Assembly: GCA_963383645.1 (NCBI GenBank)
Contig: OY726565.1
Coordinates: 30,488,534 to 30,552,533 of the forward strand
Length of the DNA: 64,000 bases
DNA from: Muscardinus avellanarius
Taxonomy: Eukaryota > Chordata > Mammalia > Rodentia > Gliridae
Reading direction: 5' to 3'
Shown here: positions 9,874-22,400 of the stretch, one piece after another
Layout: each line of letters starts with the position of its first letter
How positions within the stretch are numbered: position 1 is the first letter of the stretch
Notes under the pieces: generated by a model
Database searches by the model: none
Told to the model about the DNA's origin: nothing
What the model saw: only the letters and a program-made list of their open reading frames with translations
Position numbers and translations under genes: made by a program

Positions 9874-11108
9874 GTAAGGAATTCATTTAACAGTTATTAA
9901 TTCTGTTCCTGGTGATGGTTTTTTTTTTATGATAGTTTTTGAAGTAATTACTAGGGCAGCAGTGTATGGCCTTAAAATGAGAACCAGCTTAATGTCACTT
10001 TGATCAAGATTAAACACAATCTCACCGGCAGTGACAGAACAGTGAGCTCTTCCCGGGGACATCGAGGGAACCCACAGGTCGTGGTGGGAGGGAGGAAGGC
10101 TGGTCTTGGTGGAGAGCCTAGACCCATCACTGAAGCACCTCTCTTTTGGAAAGTGGCGTGGGATCTATCACTCGTATTTTATCCATCATAATGGTGAGTG
10201 AGGGTTTCCACATTAAGTGAATTTTCTACCTCACCGAATCTCATGAAGCAGGACTTTTCTTTATCTCTGTGATTCTTTTAGTACCTTCTAAAATCCATTT
10301 TCTGTTTCCTCTGCTTAATAAATAGCATACAAAGCACAAATTAGCCTTTTGTCAGTGACTAGGCTAATCTTTTGAGCCATTCCTATGTGTGATTATTGAG
10401 ACAGGAAGGATTCTGCTTTCTTTGCATTATATATTGGCTTTTAAAATTATTATCATTATCATTATTGTTTTTCTTTTCCCTTCCTCCTGTGAGCCTTGTT
10501 TTTTGGTACAAACTTTTCCCTTGAATTTTTCTAATCATGTGCAGGCTGGAAAGACAGATGAAAGAAAACCTTGTTACCAATAAGTCTAAAGAAAGAATTT
10601 GGAATTCTTTGGGCAGTGTACTGAATCAAATGTCTTAGACTTATGAAATAACGGTTCTTTCATATTTGGAACTTGTTCCTCCTTCAGTGCCCATGTCTCA
10701 GTAAGGCCAAGCTGCTACCTGCATCTTCAAAGTAGCTGCCTGGTAGGGCTCCTGCTGTCCCTAGGCATAGTCCCAGGTACCGTGGAGCATCAGTCTACTC
10801 TCCCCTACCCTAGTGCCATGGCCTTAGTCCAGGCCACTGTCTTCTCACCTAACTGCTCAGCTCGTGGTCTGCTTTGGCCTTCTCCTAGTTTTGCCCTTGT
10901 CTGATCCATTGCTATACTCTTGAGTGATTATTCTAAAATGCAGCTGGCTTCCCTCTTCAACCCTTCCATGGTTTTCAGTTTCTTTAAGGATTCTTTAAAT
11001 TCTGGCATGGAGCATTATGGAGCATTAGTTCCTTTGTGAGTTCACCTCTGTATACCTCTCTACCTTCACATTTCAGCCTTCTTTCACTGGCCTCCTCTTT
11101 CTTTAAAA

Positions 11109-11113
11109 AAAAA

Positions 11114-11168
<55 letters not shown>
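11109..11168. repeat. (AT)n(AC)n compound microsatellite
   Basis: About 11 AT units run into about 18 AC units. Confidence 0.95.
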
Positions 11169-11171
<3 letters not shown>

Positions 11172-11403
11172 TGGTTGAATTCTGCACACAGTTCTGGGGA
11201 CCTGCATACAGTTCTATGGGCTCTTCATGCTTTTCACCCTGGGGCCTTATGAAAGCTACTCCTTGCCCTGTTTATAACCAACACCCCATCCTCCCCTGGG
11301 TATCCCCTAGCTGAACTTAAGAATTCAGCTGGCAGAGCAACTACTGCTGGGAGTCTTCCCTGAATACTGGCTTACTTTAGATGTTCTTTTTTTGTATGTG
11401 TGG

Positions 11404-11588
11404 TACTGGGGATTGAATCCAGGGGCATTCTACCTCCAAACTCTACCCCAAGCCTTGTTTACTCTTATTTTAAAATGGTCTGGCTAGGTTGATGAGATTC
11501 TACTTGTTGAGGGCTGTCCTTGAACCTGTGTTCCTCCTTTCTCAGCCTCCCAAGTACTGAGATTACAGGTAGGTGCTAACATGCCCTG
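11404..11588 (-). mobile_element. B1-dID SINE
   Basis: ID half GGGGATTGAATCCAGGGGCA; head ends GGTGCTAACATGCCCTG. Confidence 0.86.
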
Positions 11589-12215
11589 TTTAAGTGCTCT
11601 TAAAAGATTTGTCACCTCTGTCCACAGTAAACGGCAGGCTCTGGGGAGCAGGGGTGCTGAGAGCCATACTGTCCTCTATTCTCTATTCCCACCCTACTAA
11701 GAGTGTGGTATACGGGAGCAGAAGCCAGTCAGAAGCCAGACTGTGTGAGTTTGCACAAATATGCACAAAGTTGAGATGGCACAAAGCTACCCTCGTGTTT
11801 TGGGTAGGTTATAAATGGAGCATCCTTCAAATGATTTTCTTCAGTAAAATGAAGTGAATTTATATCCACAGAGGAGAGAGGAACATCTTTGCTCAGCTTA
11901 CCTAGGGGCTAAAATCACAAAGTATGTGTGCATGTGGTAACAGCCCTAGTTTATCCTGAAAGGTCCAAGAGGTCCCTGTTCCACTGCATCTTAACTAAGA
12001 ATGTGGTCTTCCCCTCAGTCTGTTTTAGGCTTTGCTTTAATTCTCAGATAAATTTCTCAAAGCATCACTCCTGTGCAACAATGAGGTGATAAGAAAGTAA
12101 CAGTAGGAACAAGTTAAGTTTGATGTAACAATATTTCATGGTGCTGCTTACAGTAAAGGATAGGTTTGCTCCTTGTTAACTGATAATTGTGTTTCATTGG
12201 AAAGGGAAAAGGATA

Positions 12216-12239
12216 CGGTGAGGCCGGAAGGCCTCACCG
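12216..12239. other. Perfect 10-bp hairpin with GGAA tetraloop
   Basis: CGGTGAGGCC, loop GGAA, then GGCCTCACCG. The GC-rich arms pair completely and the loop fits GNRA. It stands in AT-rich unique intron; no function is implied. Confidence 0.6.
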
Positions 12240-12394
12240 GTAGTGTCTGGCTTTCCTCTTCAGGAGCTGTACCTTTTGTTTTGCTCAGTCCTTCTTATAG
12301 TCGTAGGGCGTGGAGGACAATGAAGGACAGCATTCACTTTCTGGAATGCTGACCCTCAGGAGGCCCTGGGGCTCATAGGCAGGAGCTGGAGGAT

Positions 12395-12474
12395 GGGGTT
12401 GAGTTCGAATTGTAGCTTTACCACTTAGCTGGAGACCTTGTTTGTATCACCTCAGTGTCTTCTAGTAGAGCCCC

Positions 12475-12480
<6 letters not shown>
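12395..12480 (+). mobile_element. MIR fragment
   Basis: TTGAGTTCGAATTGTAGCTT followed by ACCACTTAGCTGGAGACCTT matches the core of MIR. Confidence 0.55.

Positions 12481-12513
<33 letters not shown>
12478..12513. repeat. (CT)n microsatellite
   Basis: About 17 CT units ending at an antisense SINE tail. Confidence 0.95.
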
Positions 12514-12516
<3 letters not shown>

Positions 12517-12703
12517 GTAATGGGGATTGAACCTAGGAACATTCTATCTGCAAGGAACACTACCAGCCCTTTTTGTTTTAGTTTAAAAACAGGGTCTTGC
12601 TAGGTTTCTGAGAGCCTTACTATGTTGCTTAGGCTGTCTTCAAAGTCAGTCCTCCTGTTTCAACCCCTGAGTACTGGGAGGCATGTGCCACCGCCCATGG
12701 CTC
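12514..12703 (-). mobile_element. B1-dID SINE
   Basis: ID half GGGGATTGAACCTAGGAACA; 7SL half slightly shortened near 12665-12690. Confidence 0.85.
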
Positions 12704-13067
12704 TGATAAAGCTTTCTAACAGGACCATTCCTTAAACTTTTCAAGATAGTTAAGGACTGTAACATATATAATGTTAAATGCCCAACAAGCCCACTTTAAT
12801 TAGTTTTATTGACTCCTTCTACCCCATTCTGAATTGTTTGTATTCACATACTAGCAAGTGATCTAGTTTACTGTTTTAGTCTTTTTTGTTTTAGGACTAT
12901 TATTCACATGGTTTGAGTATCATCTGAAGTTTTTTTTGTTGTTGTTAATTTTTTGTTTGTTTTTTACAAACTCTCTCTGAAAGTAAACTTTACATTGGCT
13001 TCTTGTAGGCAAGGCGTACTTGAAAGCCTTTTTGTATCACACCTGGGTATATAACCTGGGTATGCCT

Positions 13068-13097
13068 CTTACTAAGCACAGAGAGGTGCTTAGTAAG
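13068..13097. other. Perfect 12-bp hairpin
   Basis: CTTACTAAGCAC, six-base spacer AGAGAG, then GTGCTTAGTAAG. Just before it, ACCTGGGTAT occurs twice, 13 bp apart. It is too short for a typical pre-miRNA. Confidence 0.55.
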
Positions 13098-13449
13098 TGA
13101 CTCAAGGTTTTTATACATGACTCTGTATAATGAGAGTGTGTGCTTGCTCCAGGCCCTGCAGGTAGATCTCATGCTGACTGTCCATAGCAACCCCAGTGGT
13201 TTTCTTGCTCTTGCCTTGGTTACCTGGATTATGTGAGTGGTAAAGGCAATTCCGATGTTCCTTAAATAGAAAACAAGCCAACGGTGTTTCAGAAGAGCCT
13301 GTATGTGCTATAATAGAAATCAAGTCATTGTAAACATCTTGCCCAGGAAGGTACCCTGAACTGTGTTCGCTGGTTCCTACTGAGTGTTCCTCTGCTGGAA
13401 GCACTGGGGTGAAGATCAACTTACACGTCAGCCTTCTTATCTGAGAAGA

Positions 13450-13540
13450 AGGTGCTTTAATTTTCTGGGGCTCAGTTTCATCATCTGTAAAATGAAGAAT
13501 TAGATTAGATAAACCTGTCAAAGTCTGTCAGCATGAAATT
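13450..13540 (+). mobile_element. MIR 3' fragment
   Basis: GGGGCTCAGTTTCATCATCT then GTAAAATGAAGAATTAGATT is the familiar 3' part of MIR. Confidence 0.65.
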
Positions 13541-13892
13541 TCATCAGTGAACCTCATAAAGTTGTACTTCAGATTTTTGTGAATCTTGATAGTGCAAGGC
13601 TAAAGTTTTTTCTTTTTTTAATGAAAAGGTTCTTGTTGAGGAAATTATAGAAATAAAAATAGGACAGGTTAACCCAGTAAGACTTACTAATGACTTACTA
13701 CCAAAGCACATGAAATATACTAATTAATGGCAGCCCTTTTTCTTTACTAGGGCACAAGTTCTTAAACAATTTGTTTTTGTTATAGGAAAATACATAATGC
13801 CTTTTATCTCATAACATCATTCTCCAGTTTAGTTTCATCAGATCAGCAGAGTTTTTATATAAAATTTGTCTGAATGTATACCATTGGATAGG

Positions 13893-14062
13893 GGTGACTG
13901 GAGATTGAACCAAGGGGAATTCTACCATGATCTACACCTCCAGCTCTTTTTGACTTTGAAACAGGCTCTTGCTAATTTGCTGAAGCCAGCCACAAACCTG
14001 TAATCCTCCTGTTTCAGATTCCCAAGTAATGAGATTACAGGTATGTTACCACCACGTCTGGC
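13893..14062 (-). mobile_element. B1-dID SINE
   Basis: ID half GGAGATTGAACCAAGGGGAA; head ends CACCACGTCTGGC. Confidence 0.82.
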
Positions 14063-14294
14063 AAATGTGTACATTTTCTGATTATGCTTTTGTTGAAACT
14101 AAGTAGATTATACTATTGAGTAACAATAATAACACTTATCTCATTGAGAATAGTCTCAGGAATAGCCAAGTGATCTATATATTGGGGATTTGTTATATCT
14201 TCTAGAAATAAATTCATGTCCAACTTGAATGAAATTAGTTGACCAAACAAAATTTCAAACTCAAGCCTTGTGATTTCAGATTATTTGTTGGCAG

Positions 14295-14400
14295 AGTGTT
14301 CTCCTGAGGTCTCCAGACCAGTCCATCACCAGCACTTGGTGTCAGTTGAGAACTCATAAGGGCATGAAACTCTAGGAGACCAGGTGTATAGGCTTTATGG
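14295..14400 (+). mobile_element. MER5-like hAT fragment
   Basis: GTCTCCAGACCAGTCCATCA, then 'cagcacttggtgtcagttgagaac' resembles the MER5 MITE family, diverged. Confidence 0.4.
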
Positions 14401-14501
14401 AAAAGCAAGATGTTAGACTATCAAACTGATTGGTCCACTTGGAAGACTAACCATAATTGTAATCTGAAAATATGTCTGTGAATAGTCACTTTTTTTTTTT
14501 G

Positions 14502-14700
14502 CAGGTCTGGGGATGGAACCCAGGGGCTTCTGACCTCCCAGATACACCTCCTGCCCTATTTTTTATACTTTATTTTGAAACCAGGTCTGAGTTGCAAAGA
14601 ACCTCACGAAGTAGCTGAGGCTATCCGCGAACCACGATCCTCCGGGTCTCAGCCTCCCGGATGCTGGGATTACAAGCGTGCACCACCATGCCTGGTTTAC
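14502..14700 (-). mobile_element. B1-dID SINE
   Basis: ID half GGGGATGGAACCCAGGGGCT; head GGGATTACAAGCGTGCACCA. Several CpGs survive, so it is fairly young. Confidence 0.88.
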
Positions 14701-14759
14701 AGTCACTTTTTTTTTTTTTTTTTTAATGAAAGAAAACACAGAGATCAAAAAAGAGTGCA

Positions 14760-14840
14760 GAGCTGGGGATCTAGCTCTGAGGCAGAGCAGATGCATAGCA
14801 TATACAAGGCCCTGGGCTCAACCCCAAGATAAATAAAAAA
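14760..14840 (+). mobile_element. Free ID element
   Basis: GAGCTGGGGATCTAGCTCTG and AAGGCCCTGGGCTCAACCCC form a complete ID unit with a short A-rich tail; no 7SL head. Confidence 0.7.
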
Positions 14841-14966
14841 GAAAAACATGCAATGCAAGCTGGATTATGGATTATTTGCAATATTAAGCAAACTTTTGAA
14901 AATAATTTATACTTTTAAAGGTCCAATTATACTATGTAGATCATAGTATTAAAAGGTAATGCTAAG

Positions 14967-15180
14967 CCAGGCCTGGTGGTGCATGCTTGAAAGCCCAGTA
15001 CTTGGGAAGCTGAGAAAGGAGGATCTGGGTTCATGGCCAGCCTCAGCTACTTAGTGAGGCCCTCCAAAACTTAGTGAGATCCTGTTTCAAAATAAAGAAT
15101 AAAGAATAAAAAATAGGGCTGCAGGTGTAGCTTGGAGGTAGAATGCCTTTGGGTTCAATCCTCAGTTTCGCAAAAAAGGT
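14967..15180 (+). mobile_element. B1-dID SINE
   Basis: Plus-strand copy: GCCAGGCCTGGTGGTGCATG head, AATAAAGAATAAAAAATAGG linker, ID half GCAGGTGTAGCTTGGAGGTA. Confidence 0.88.
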
Positions 15181-15631
15181 AATGTTAACTTTATAGGATT
15201 ACTAATCTGCCAGTTAGAGAATATCACTTGAATTTACCTAAATTCCAGCAGCGAAATTGTGAGCTTTAGATATTTGATGTTATTCTTGAGATCCTTAGTG
15301 TTCACTTAGTTTTATCTCAATCTGTAAAGGCTCTGTGTTACTGCTATTGTTATGACCACTGATTAATGAGTGACTTTAAAGTTAAAGAACATTTTATTTT
15401 CTTAGGTATATGTTTAAGTATCAAATAAAACATCGACAGTCAATAGCATTTATTAAAGATATGTTAATACATTGTTTTTCTACAAGTTTATGTTCAACAT
15501 GCATTAAAATAACTATCAAATTTTAATTTATTATAAACATGTCTTATTCACATAGAATCTTAAGCTGAGAGAAAATTTAAGAAATCATTCTTAGCTCCAG
15601 CAGATTTTACCTAATTTAGAAAAAATGGAAT

Positions 15632-15845
15632 CTAGCCAGGTGTGGTGGCAGACACTTGTAATCCCAGTACTTGGGAGGCTGAGACAGGAGGATCACAGGT
15701 TCACAGCCTGCCTCAGCTACTTACTGAGGCCTTTAGCAACTTAGTGAGACCCTGTTTCAAAATAAAGAATAAAAAATAGGGCTGAGAATCTAGCCCAGAG
15801 GTAGAATGGCCCTGGTTTCCATTCCCAGTGCTGCAAAAAAGAAAA
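15632..15845 (+). mobile_element. B1-dID SINE
   Basis: Head AGCCAGGTGTGGTGGCAGAC; ID half GAATCTAGCCCAGAGGTAGA. Confidence 0.88.
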
Positions 15846-16549
15846 ATTATATCTGTTTTATTTTGAAAGTTCTTTTGAGAAATAGATCATATCAAAGGTA
15901 TATTTTTCAGGGTTTTAGATATTCTTTCAGTAGAGCCATGGTTAAAATACATTTTTTTGTTTTTAAAGGTATTATGTTTTTTTCAAAACATCAGAAATAT
16001 TTCTGTTGTAAAAACCCTTTTATCTTTGCAGTGGCTTGAGAATTAGGCACTTTCTTGCCCCTATGTCTTATATAGATGCTTAGAGGATATAGTGTGGCTT
16101 TTTATCACTGTGATTATGGAGTCAAGTTAAGTTTGCAAGGCCATATTTTATGCCAATGTGCATTGAGTCTCCCAGGTTTCTGTAAAGTACTTTTATTTCT
16201 TTGATCACATGTGGAATCTTCACATTGCTGTCTCTTGCACTGTATTGAGGTTTTTTGGCCTTATAAGCAAAATGTCAGGAGACAGAGAATCTTAATAATG
16301 GAGAAGATTCAGGAGCCAAATAGGTCCAACTCTTACTCTAATCAGGCAACTCGTCTCCTTGCTCTTCTTGGAAAAATTTAAATCTGACCTGTCACTACCC
16401 TCCTTGAACTACTATTATGCTTCCCACCTATCTGTAGGACCAAGTCCTCCCCCTTGACCTGGTCTGTCCCACCCTACACAGTCTGCCACTGTCCCACCTG
16501 CCCTGTTTCCTCTAATACTATTCTTTGTTTCCAGGGGAGGAAATATATT

Positions 16550-16740
16550 CCAAGGGAAAGAGTATAGTTTTGGAGACAGGAAGACCTTGGTTACAGTCCT
16601 GGTATCACTTGTCACCTCTGATTCTGTTAACATTTTCAAGTCTCACTTATTCCCTTAGCAACAGGGCAGTGATAATTCTTGTCTTGCAGAGTCATAACCA
16701 TTAAATATGTTACTGTGGTGTGTGCAGTGCCCACCAAGGT
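16550..16740 (+). mobile_element. MIR SINE
   Basis: A near-complete MIR: TTTTGGAGACAGGAAGACCT, then 'ggttacagtcctggtatcac' and a tail with 'gcagagtcataaccattaaatatgtt'. Confidence 0.6.
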
Positions 16741-17324
16741 CTTAAGTTCTTTTACTCATGGAGACTCACAAGGCCACCACTGACTGTGTTTCCTGCCAGC
16801 TTGCCATCAGGGGAGCATTAAGAATTCCTCTCAGCGGGGGGTTTGAGGCAGTTCATGCAAATGACAGCTCACCTAAGAGTCAGTTTCCCCATACGACAGG
16901 GTTCTAGATACAAGGCACAAGATCCACCTCAGGTAGGCGAAGTTGCTGCACTGGCTTAGAAGAAGCCTGGTGCCCTAAGCAGACCATGTCTCCTGTAGCA
17001 GTTCTTTGGCATAGTTTGGCATAAGAGACTGCATTCAGGGAAGCTCAGAGCATGGCATCCTTATCAGATGTTTATAGCTCGTTCATAAGTTCTCTCCAGA
17101 CCAGATGCAGTTTACCAACCAGGGATCATTTATACCGTAAGGTTGTGTTGCCTAGCAATGTATTTGATGCCTAAGATCTCACCTGGTTTCCAGGGTAACA
17201 GAGCTAGGTAGTTAAACCAAAGGTCAGATTCTCAAGCAGCAAGGGAAAAGATTGCTTAACTCTTTTATCCCCATATGCAATAGATCCAGCAGGGGCCTCA
17301 CCTGTTATAGTTATTAAAATATGT

Positions 17325-17420
17325 TAGTTCATTCCATCAACAAATATTTAAGGAACTGTGGCACACAGTAGGAATACAGTGATAAAGTGAACAAATGCAG
17401 TGCCTGCCTTCTTACTCTTT
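17325..17420 (+). mobile_element. Possible L2/MIR-type fossil
   Basis: TTCATTCCATCAACAAATAT followed by 'gaatacagtgataaagtgaac' is typical of the 3' region of these ancient repeats. Confidence 0.4.
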
Positions 17421-17529
17421 CTTCCATGATACCTTAAATTCCTTTTGTTCCCTGGAGAATTCCTATGTATCCTTTAAAGGCCAGCTCAGATATTACCTCT
17501 CTTCTGAAACTCATATAGACTGATAACAA

Positions 17530-17990
17530 CCTTTCTAGAAAATAGTTTACCAAGTGAATGTTGGGCTTAAAAAGATGTGTATCATTTGTGCTTATAATCT
17601 CACACAAGACACTTGCCCAAGGAATAATCAGAAATGTACATAAATATTTATAGGAATATTAATCAGAATTATTGATAAGAACACAAAACCTAAATGTCTA
17701 ACAGAGAAGGAATGATCTAAAAAGTTTCAACATACCTATGATATAGAATACTATAATTACAAATCATGATACAAGTAAGTAAAAATCAAAGTAACATACA
17801 ATCTGTGTATATCTTTTGATACCACACTTCCAGTGTACATGCATAAATGTATATTTTGAAAAGATGGTAAAGAAGCATACCATCACATTAAATAGTTACT
17901 TTCCTTTGAGTAGTGAGAAAAATAGAGTTTTTATTTTCTTTGTACTTCATTGCATTTTCAAATTTGCTCATAATAAACATATATTACTCT
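17530..17990 (+). mobile_element. Possible ancient L1 3' fragment
   Basis: Blocks such as AAGGAATAATCAGAAATGTA and AACACAAAACCTAAATGTCT look like old LINE 3' sequence; no open frame. Confidence 0.3.
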
Positions 17991-18122
17991 TATAATTGGG
18001 GTAAAATTTACACTCCAAACATGTGGCTAATGAGTCTCTTTCATCTTTCATGCTGATTCAATTAAGAAAAAAATGCTACTTCCATTTTATACTGAGAAAA
18101 TTTGTTTTTCTCTTTCCTCTAG

Positions 18123-18291
18123 GAAGCTCCTCAGGGTGCTCCCACTGCCAAGTGAGAACTGGGGAGCTCTTGTTGAAGAGTGGTGTTGTCATCCTGACCC
18201 CTTTGCTAATAGGTCACTTCATCCACAAGAGAATGACTGTTTTTTTGGAGATTCTTTCTTCTTGGTGAATTTAAAAAGTGACATGCAGCAG
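18123..18291 (+). CDS. UBE3D: UBE3D internal coding exon (LPLPSENW region)
   Basis: This 169-bp exon lies between a pyrimidine-rich TTTCCTCTAG acceptor and a GTAAGA donor, entering with one base and leaving in phase 0. It encodes KLLRVLPLPSENWGALVEEW, then CCHPDPFAN and ENDCFFGDSFFLVNL. This is the most recognisable block of the UBE3D family; the human version differs at only a few positions as I recall it. Reading past the donor gives a short tail and then a stop, so splicing here is needed. The next exon found is 18.9 kb away. Confidence 0.93.
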
Positions 18292-19248
18292 GTAAGACCC
18301 AGTAGTGATGTGCTTTATAATGGAATCATTTTAAATTGGTAATACATCTTTCAAAAGAAAAGCTAAGTTAGAGATTGGCTTAGATACCAGTTTCCCCAAT
18401 CTTTTCTTAAGTCAAGATCTGTTGAAACAGTTCTAAAGGCCAAAATCCATTGTTTCAACTGCCTTTATTCTCTCACTTTGCTCTATTGATATAGGAAGAT
18501 CCTTAAGCAAAAACAGCCAGAGAGAAATGGAGGAAAAGGAGAGGAGGCTTCAAGCATGGATTTAGGAGCGCTACCGTTTACAAACCAAATGCCATATTTC
18601 TTACTATTAGGACAATATTCCATAGTCTCTTCATTTTAACCTCAGTAGTCTGATTGAAAAATGTTCTCCTACTCAAGGATATCTACTGTGTAACTAGGCC
18701 CAGATATGTTACTGTGTCTATCCATAGAGTTCTGTTGATATTATAAAAGCAGAGGACATCCAGGAAATAGGAAAATGGAGTAGCCTAGGAGTGGAGATAA
18801 AGCTCGTTGCCAGTCTAAGCTGGTGCTGGACAGTGTGAGTCCAGGTGGCTCTAGCAAAGTAAGTTGCTTTAGGAGGGAAGCAGTTTTCTCTCATTGTAGA
18901 AAATAAGTGGTTTACTTTATGTTTAAAGGAAAATCAATAGCATTGACACAGCCTTGTGAGGAACTGTTTCCCCCCATAACCAATCAATATAGATGTAATT
19001 TAAATTTAAAAGTAAAGAAAATTATTCCCAGAGAATCTACATTTTGAAATTAGACTACTGATAGGAACAAACATAATATGTTTTTAATTTCATTTAGGAC
19101 TCTTAATTTTTGTAATAAGAACGGAAGTATCACAGGAAACACTCAGCTCTGAGGCCTCTCTCAGGCTGTAAATTAATTTATACAACTATTTTGAGGGAGA
19201 TTAAGGAAATCTGCCAAATACATTAAGTTGTAGGTTAAAAGTATTGTT

Positions 19249-19436
19249 TCTTTTGGTGGTGGTACTGGGGTTCCTGGAAGCCCTTCTACCTCCGGGCTAC
19301 ACTCCCAGACCTATTTTTTTTATATTTTTGAAACAGGGTTTCTTACGCCAGCGCGGCTGGCTTCGAACCTACACGATCCTCCTGTCTCCGCCTCGCAAGC
19401 ACTGGAATTACAAGCGTGTGTCACCACGCCTGGCAA
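19249..19436 (-). mobile_element. B1-dID SINE, variant subfamily, with target-site duplication
   Basis: The ID half reads GGGGTTCCTGGAAGCCCTTC instead of the usual GGGGATTGAACCCAGG form. It is flanked by the 12-bp direct repeat GTTAAAAGTATT (19234-19245 and 19437-19448). Intact CpGs point to a young insertion. Confidence 0.92.
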
Positions 19437-19466
19437 GTTAAAAGTATTTAAGTGCCTCATTTTTTT

Positions 19467-22400
19467 AAAAAATTTTTTATTGGTGCATTATATTCATGTA
19501 TCATATTGGGGTAAAAACCTTGTGTGGACATACATGTACACATCGCCCATTTAGCCCCTACGCAGTTCCCACCCTATTCCCTCCTCATCTCTCCTTCCCA
19601 TGCTTGGCTTAGTGGTAGACTTTGATATGTTTAAGTACATTGTGTGTTTTAGAGATTTTTTTTCTTCCTCCCTCCAATCCCCTCATTTAGGTCGTCTTAT
19701 TTGCTCCTCTACAGGATTTCCTTTTTCATCTAGAGTTCCTCCTATGACCCATTTCTCCTTAGCTTTCACATATTAGGGAAAACATCTGATTTCTTATTTT
19801 TTGTGACTGAGTAATCTCACTTAGCATAATGTCCTCCAATTCCATCTATTTCCCTGAAAATGATTTAATTGAGGTTTTTTTTTATGTCTGAGTAAAATTC
19901 CATTGTGTACATATCCCACAGTTTTGTAATCCATTCATCTATTGATGGACATCTTGGCTGGTTCATAGTTTGGCTATGGTGAATTGTGCAGCTATGAACA
20001 TAGATATACATGCATTAGTTTGGTAGTTTGGTTTCCTTTCTTTTGGGTAGATACCCAGAAGTGGTATTGCTGGATCAAATGGTAGATTTGTTCCCATTTT
20101 TCTGAGGATTCTCCATATTGATTTCCAAAGTGGTTGCACTAAGTTGCAATCCCACCAGCAATGTTTTAGAGTTCCCACTTCTCTACATCCTCGCCAGTAT
20201 TTGTTGTTTGTGTTTTGAATGATTGCCATTCTAGTTGGAGTTAGGTGAAATCTCAGGGTAGTTTTGATTTGCATCTCTCTGATTGCCAATGATGTTGAGC
20301 ATTTTTTCATGCATTTATTGGCCATTTGAATTTCTTCTTTTGTGAAGTGTCTATTTAGTTCGCTTGCCCATTTTTTATTGGATTATTTGTTTTTTTAGTG
20401 TTGAGTTTCTTGAGTTCTCTGTATACTCTAGATATTAGTCCTCTATCGGAGGGGTAGGTGGCAAAAATCTTCTCCCATTCTGTTGGCTCTCAATTGAGGT
20501 TTTTGACAGTTTCCTTTGCTGAATAGAAGCTCTTCAGTTTCATGCAATCCCATGTATTGATTCGCCTTTTAGTTTATTGTGCCTTTGGGGTCTTGTTGAG
20601 AAAGTGTTTATCTGTGCCTATATGTTGCAGTGTTAGACCTATGCCCTCTTCAAGGAACTTCAAGGTCTCTGGTTTGATTTCCAAGTCTTTGATCCATCTT
20701 GAATTGACTCTTGTGCAGGGTGAGAAAGTGGGATTAATTTCCAATTTTCTGCATATGGTTAACCAGTTTTGGCAACACCATTTGTTGAACAGGCTATCTT
20801 TTTTCCAGTGTATGTTTTTGGCTTCTTTGTCAAAAATCAATTGGCTGAAAGTGTGTGAACTTTTTTCTGAGTCTTCTATTGTGCTCTTTGGTCTATGTAT
20901 CTGATTTTGTGCCATTACCATGCTGTTTTTATTACAGTAGCTTTGTAGTATAGTTTAAAGTCTGGTATTGTGATTCCTCCTGTATGGATTTTATTTCTGA
21001 GAATGACCTTGGCTATTCTGGGCTTTTTGTTATTCCAAATAAATTTAAGGACTGATTTTTCTATGTGAGGAAGGATTTTGGTAGTTTAATGGGCATTGCG
21101 TTGAATCTGTAGATCACTTTTGGAAGATGGTCATTTAATGATATTTATTCTACCTATCCATGAACATGGCAGATCTTTCCATCCTCTAAGATCTTCTTTG
21201 ATTTATTTTTTCCATGTTTTATAATTTTCTTTGTAGAGATTTTTTACCTCCTTGGTCAAGTTTATTCCTAAGTATTTTATTTTTTTGTGGGAGATCCTGA
21301 GTGGAAGTGTTTTCTGAATTTCTCTGTCAGTGGATTTATGGTTGGTGTACAGTAAAGCTTCTGATTTTTTAAGATTGATTTTGTATCCAGACACTTTGCT
21401 GAATTTGTTGATCAGTTCTATAAGCCTTTTGGTTGAGTTTGTTGGGTTTTCTAAATATAGTATCATGTCATTTGCAAATAGTGAAAGCTTAAGTTCTTCT
21501 TTTCCTATTTGTACTCCTTTGATTTTCATTTCTTGCCTTATTGTTCTGGCTAGAGTCTCTAGTACTATATTGAAGAGAAGTGGTGATAATGGACAGCATT
21601 GTCTTCTTCCTGTTTTTAGGGGGAATTCTCGAAGTTTTTCCTCATTTAATATAATATTGGCAGGTGGCTTATTGTAGATTGCCTTTATAATGTTGAGTTA
21701 TGTTCCTTCTATTCCATTTCTCTGCAGTGTTTTTATCATAAATGGATGTTGTATTTTATCTAATGGTTTTTCAGTGTCTATTGAAATGATCATGTGATTT
21801 TTGTCTTTGATTCTGTTTATATAATGAATTACATGGATTGATTTTTGTATGTTGAACCAGCCTTGCATCCCTGGAATGAACGCTACCTGGTCATAGTATA
21901 TGGTTTTCTTTATGTGGTTTTGAATGCATGTTGCTAATATTTTGTTTAATAGTTTTGCATCCAAGTTCATCAGAGATATAGGCCTGTAGTTTTCCTTCCT
22001 TGAACTTTCTTTATTCGGTTTTGCTATCAGTGTGATATGGGCCTCATAGAATGTATTTGGGAGAGTCCCAGTTTTTTCTATTTCATGAAATAGTTTGAGA
22101 AGTACTGGGGTTAGCTCTCTTATAAAGGTTTTATAGAATTCACTTGGAAAACCTTCTCAACCTGGGCTTTTCTTTGATGTTAAGCTTTTTATTGCTGTTT
22201 CAATCTCTATGATTATTATTGGTTGATTTAAGTGTCCTATATCTTCATGACTCAGTTTAGGAAGGTTGTATTTATCTAGAAAGTTGTCAGTTTTCTCCAG
22301 ATTTTCCATTTTGTTGGAATATAGTTTTTCAAAGTAGTTTCTGATAATCGTCTGGATTTCTACACTGTCAGTAGTAATGTCTCCTTTTTCATCTCTTATC

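Larger units (their letters stand above)
9874..18122 (+). other. UBE3D intron, 8.2 kb
   Basis: Unique sequence dominates at 9874-11100, 11600-12390, 12710-13890, 15850-16550 and 16750-17330, with nothing recognisable beyond the SINEs, MIR/MER5-like fossils and two hairpins listed separately. The GC-richer stretch 16840-17270 looks like an old repeat or conserved noncoding DNA but I cannot place it. Confidence 0.7.

Noticed and set aside
13068..13097. microRNA precursor
   Set aside because: The stem is only 12 bp with a 6-base loop, and pairing does not extend outward.
14760..14840. tRNA gene
   Set aside because: A tRNA-like A-box and B-box are present because ID elements derive from a tRNA, but no cloverleaf is maintained and an A-rich tail follows.
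18292..18342. Read-through of the exon at 18123 as the missing segment
   Set aside because: The sequence after the GTAAGA donor soon reaches a stop and does not resemble the residues expected.
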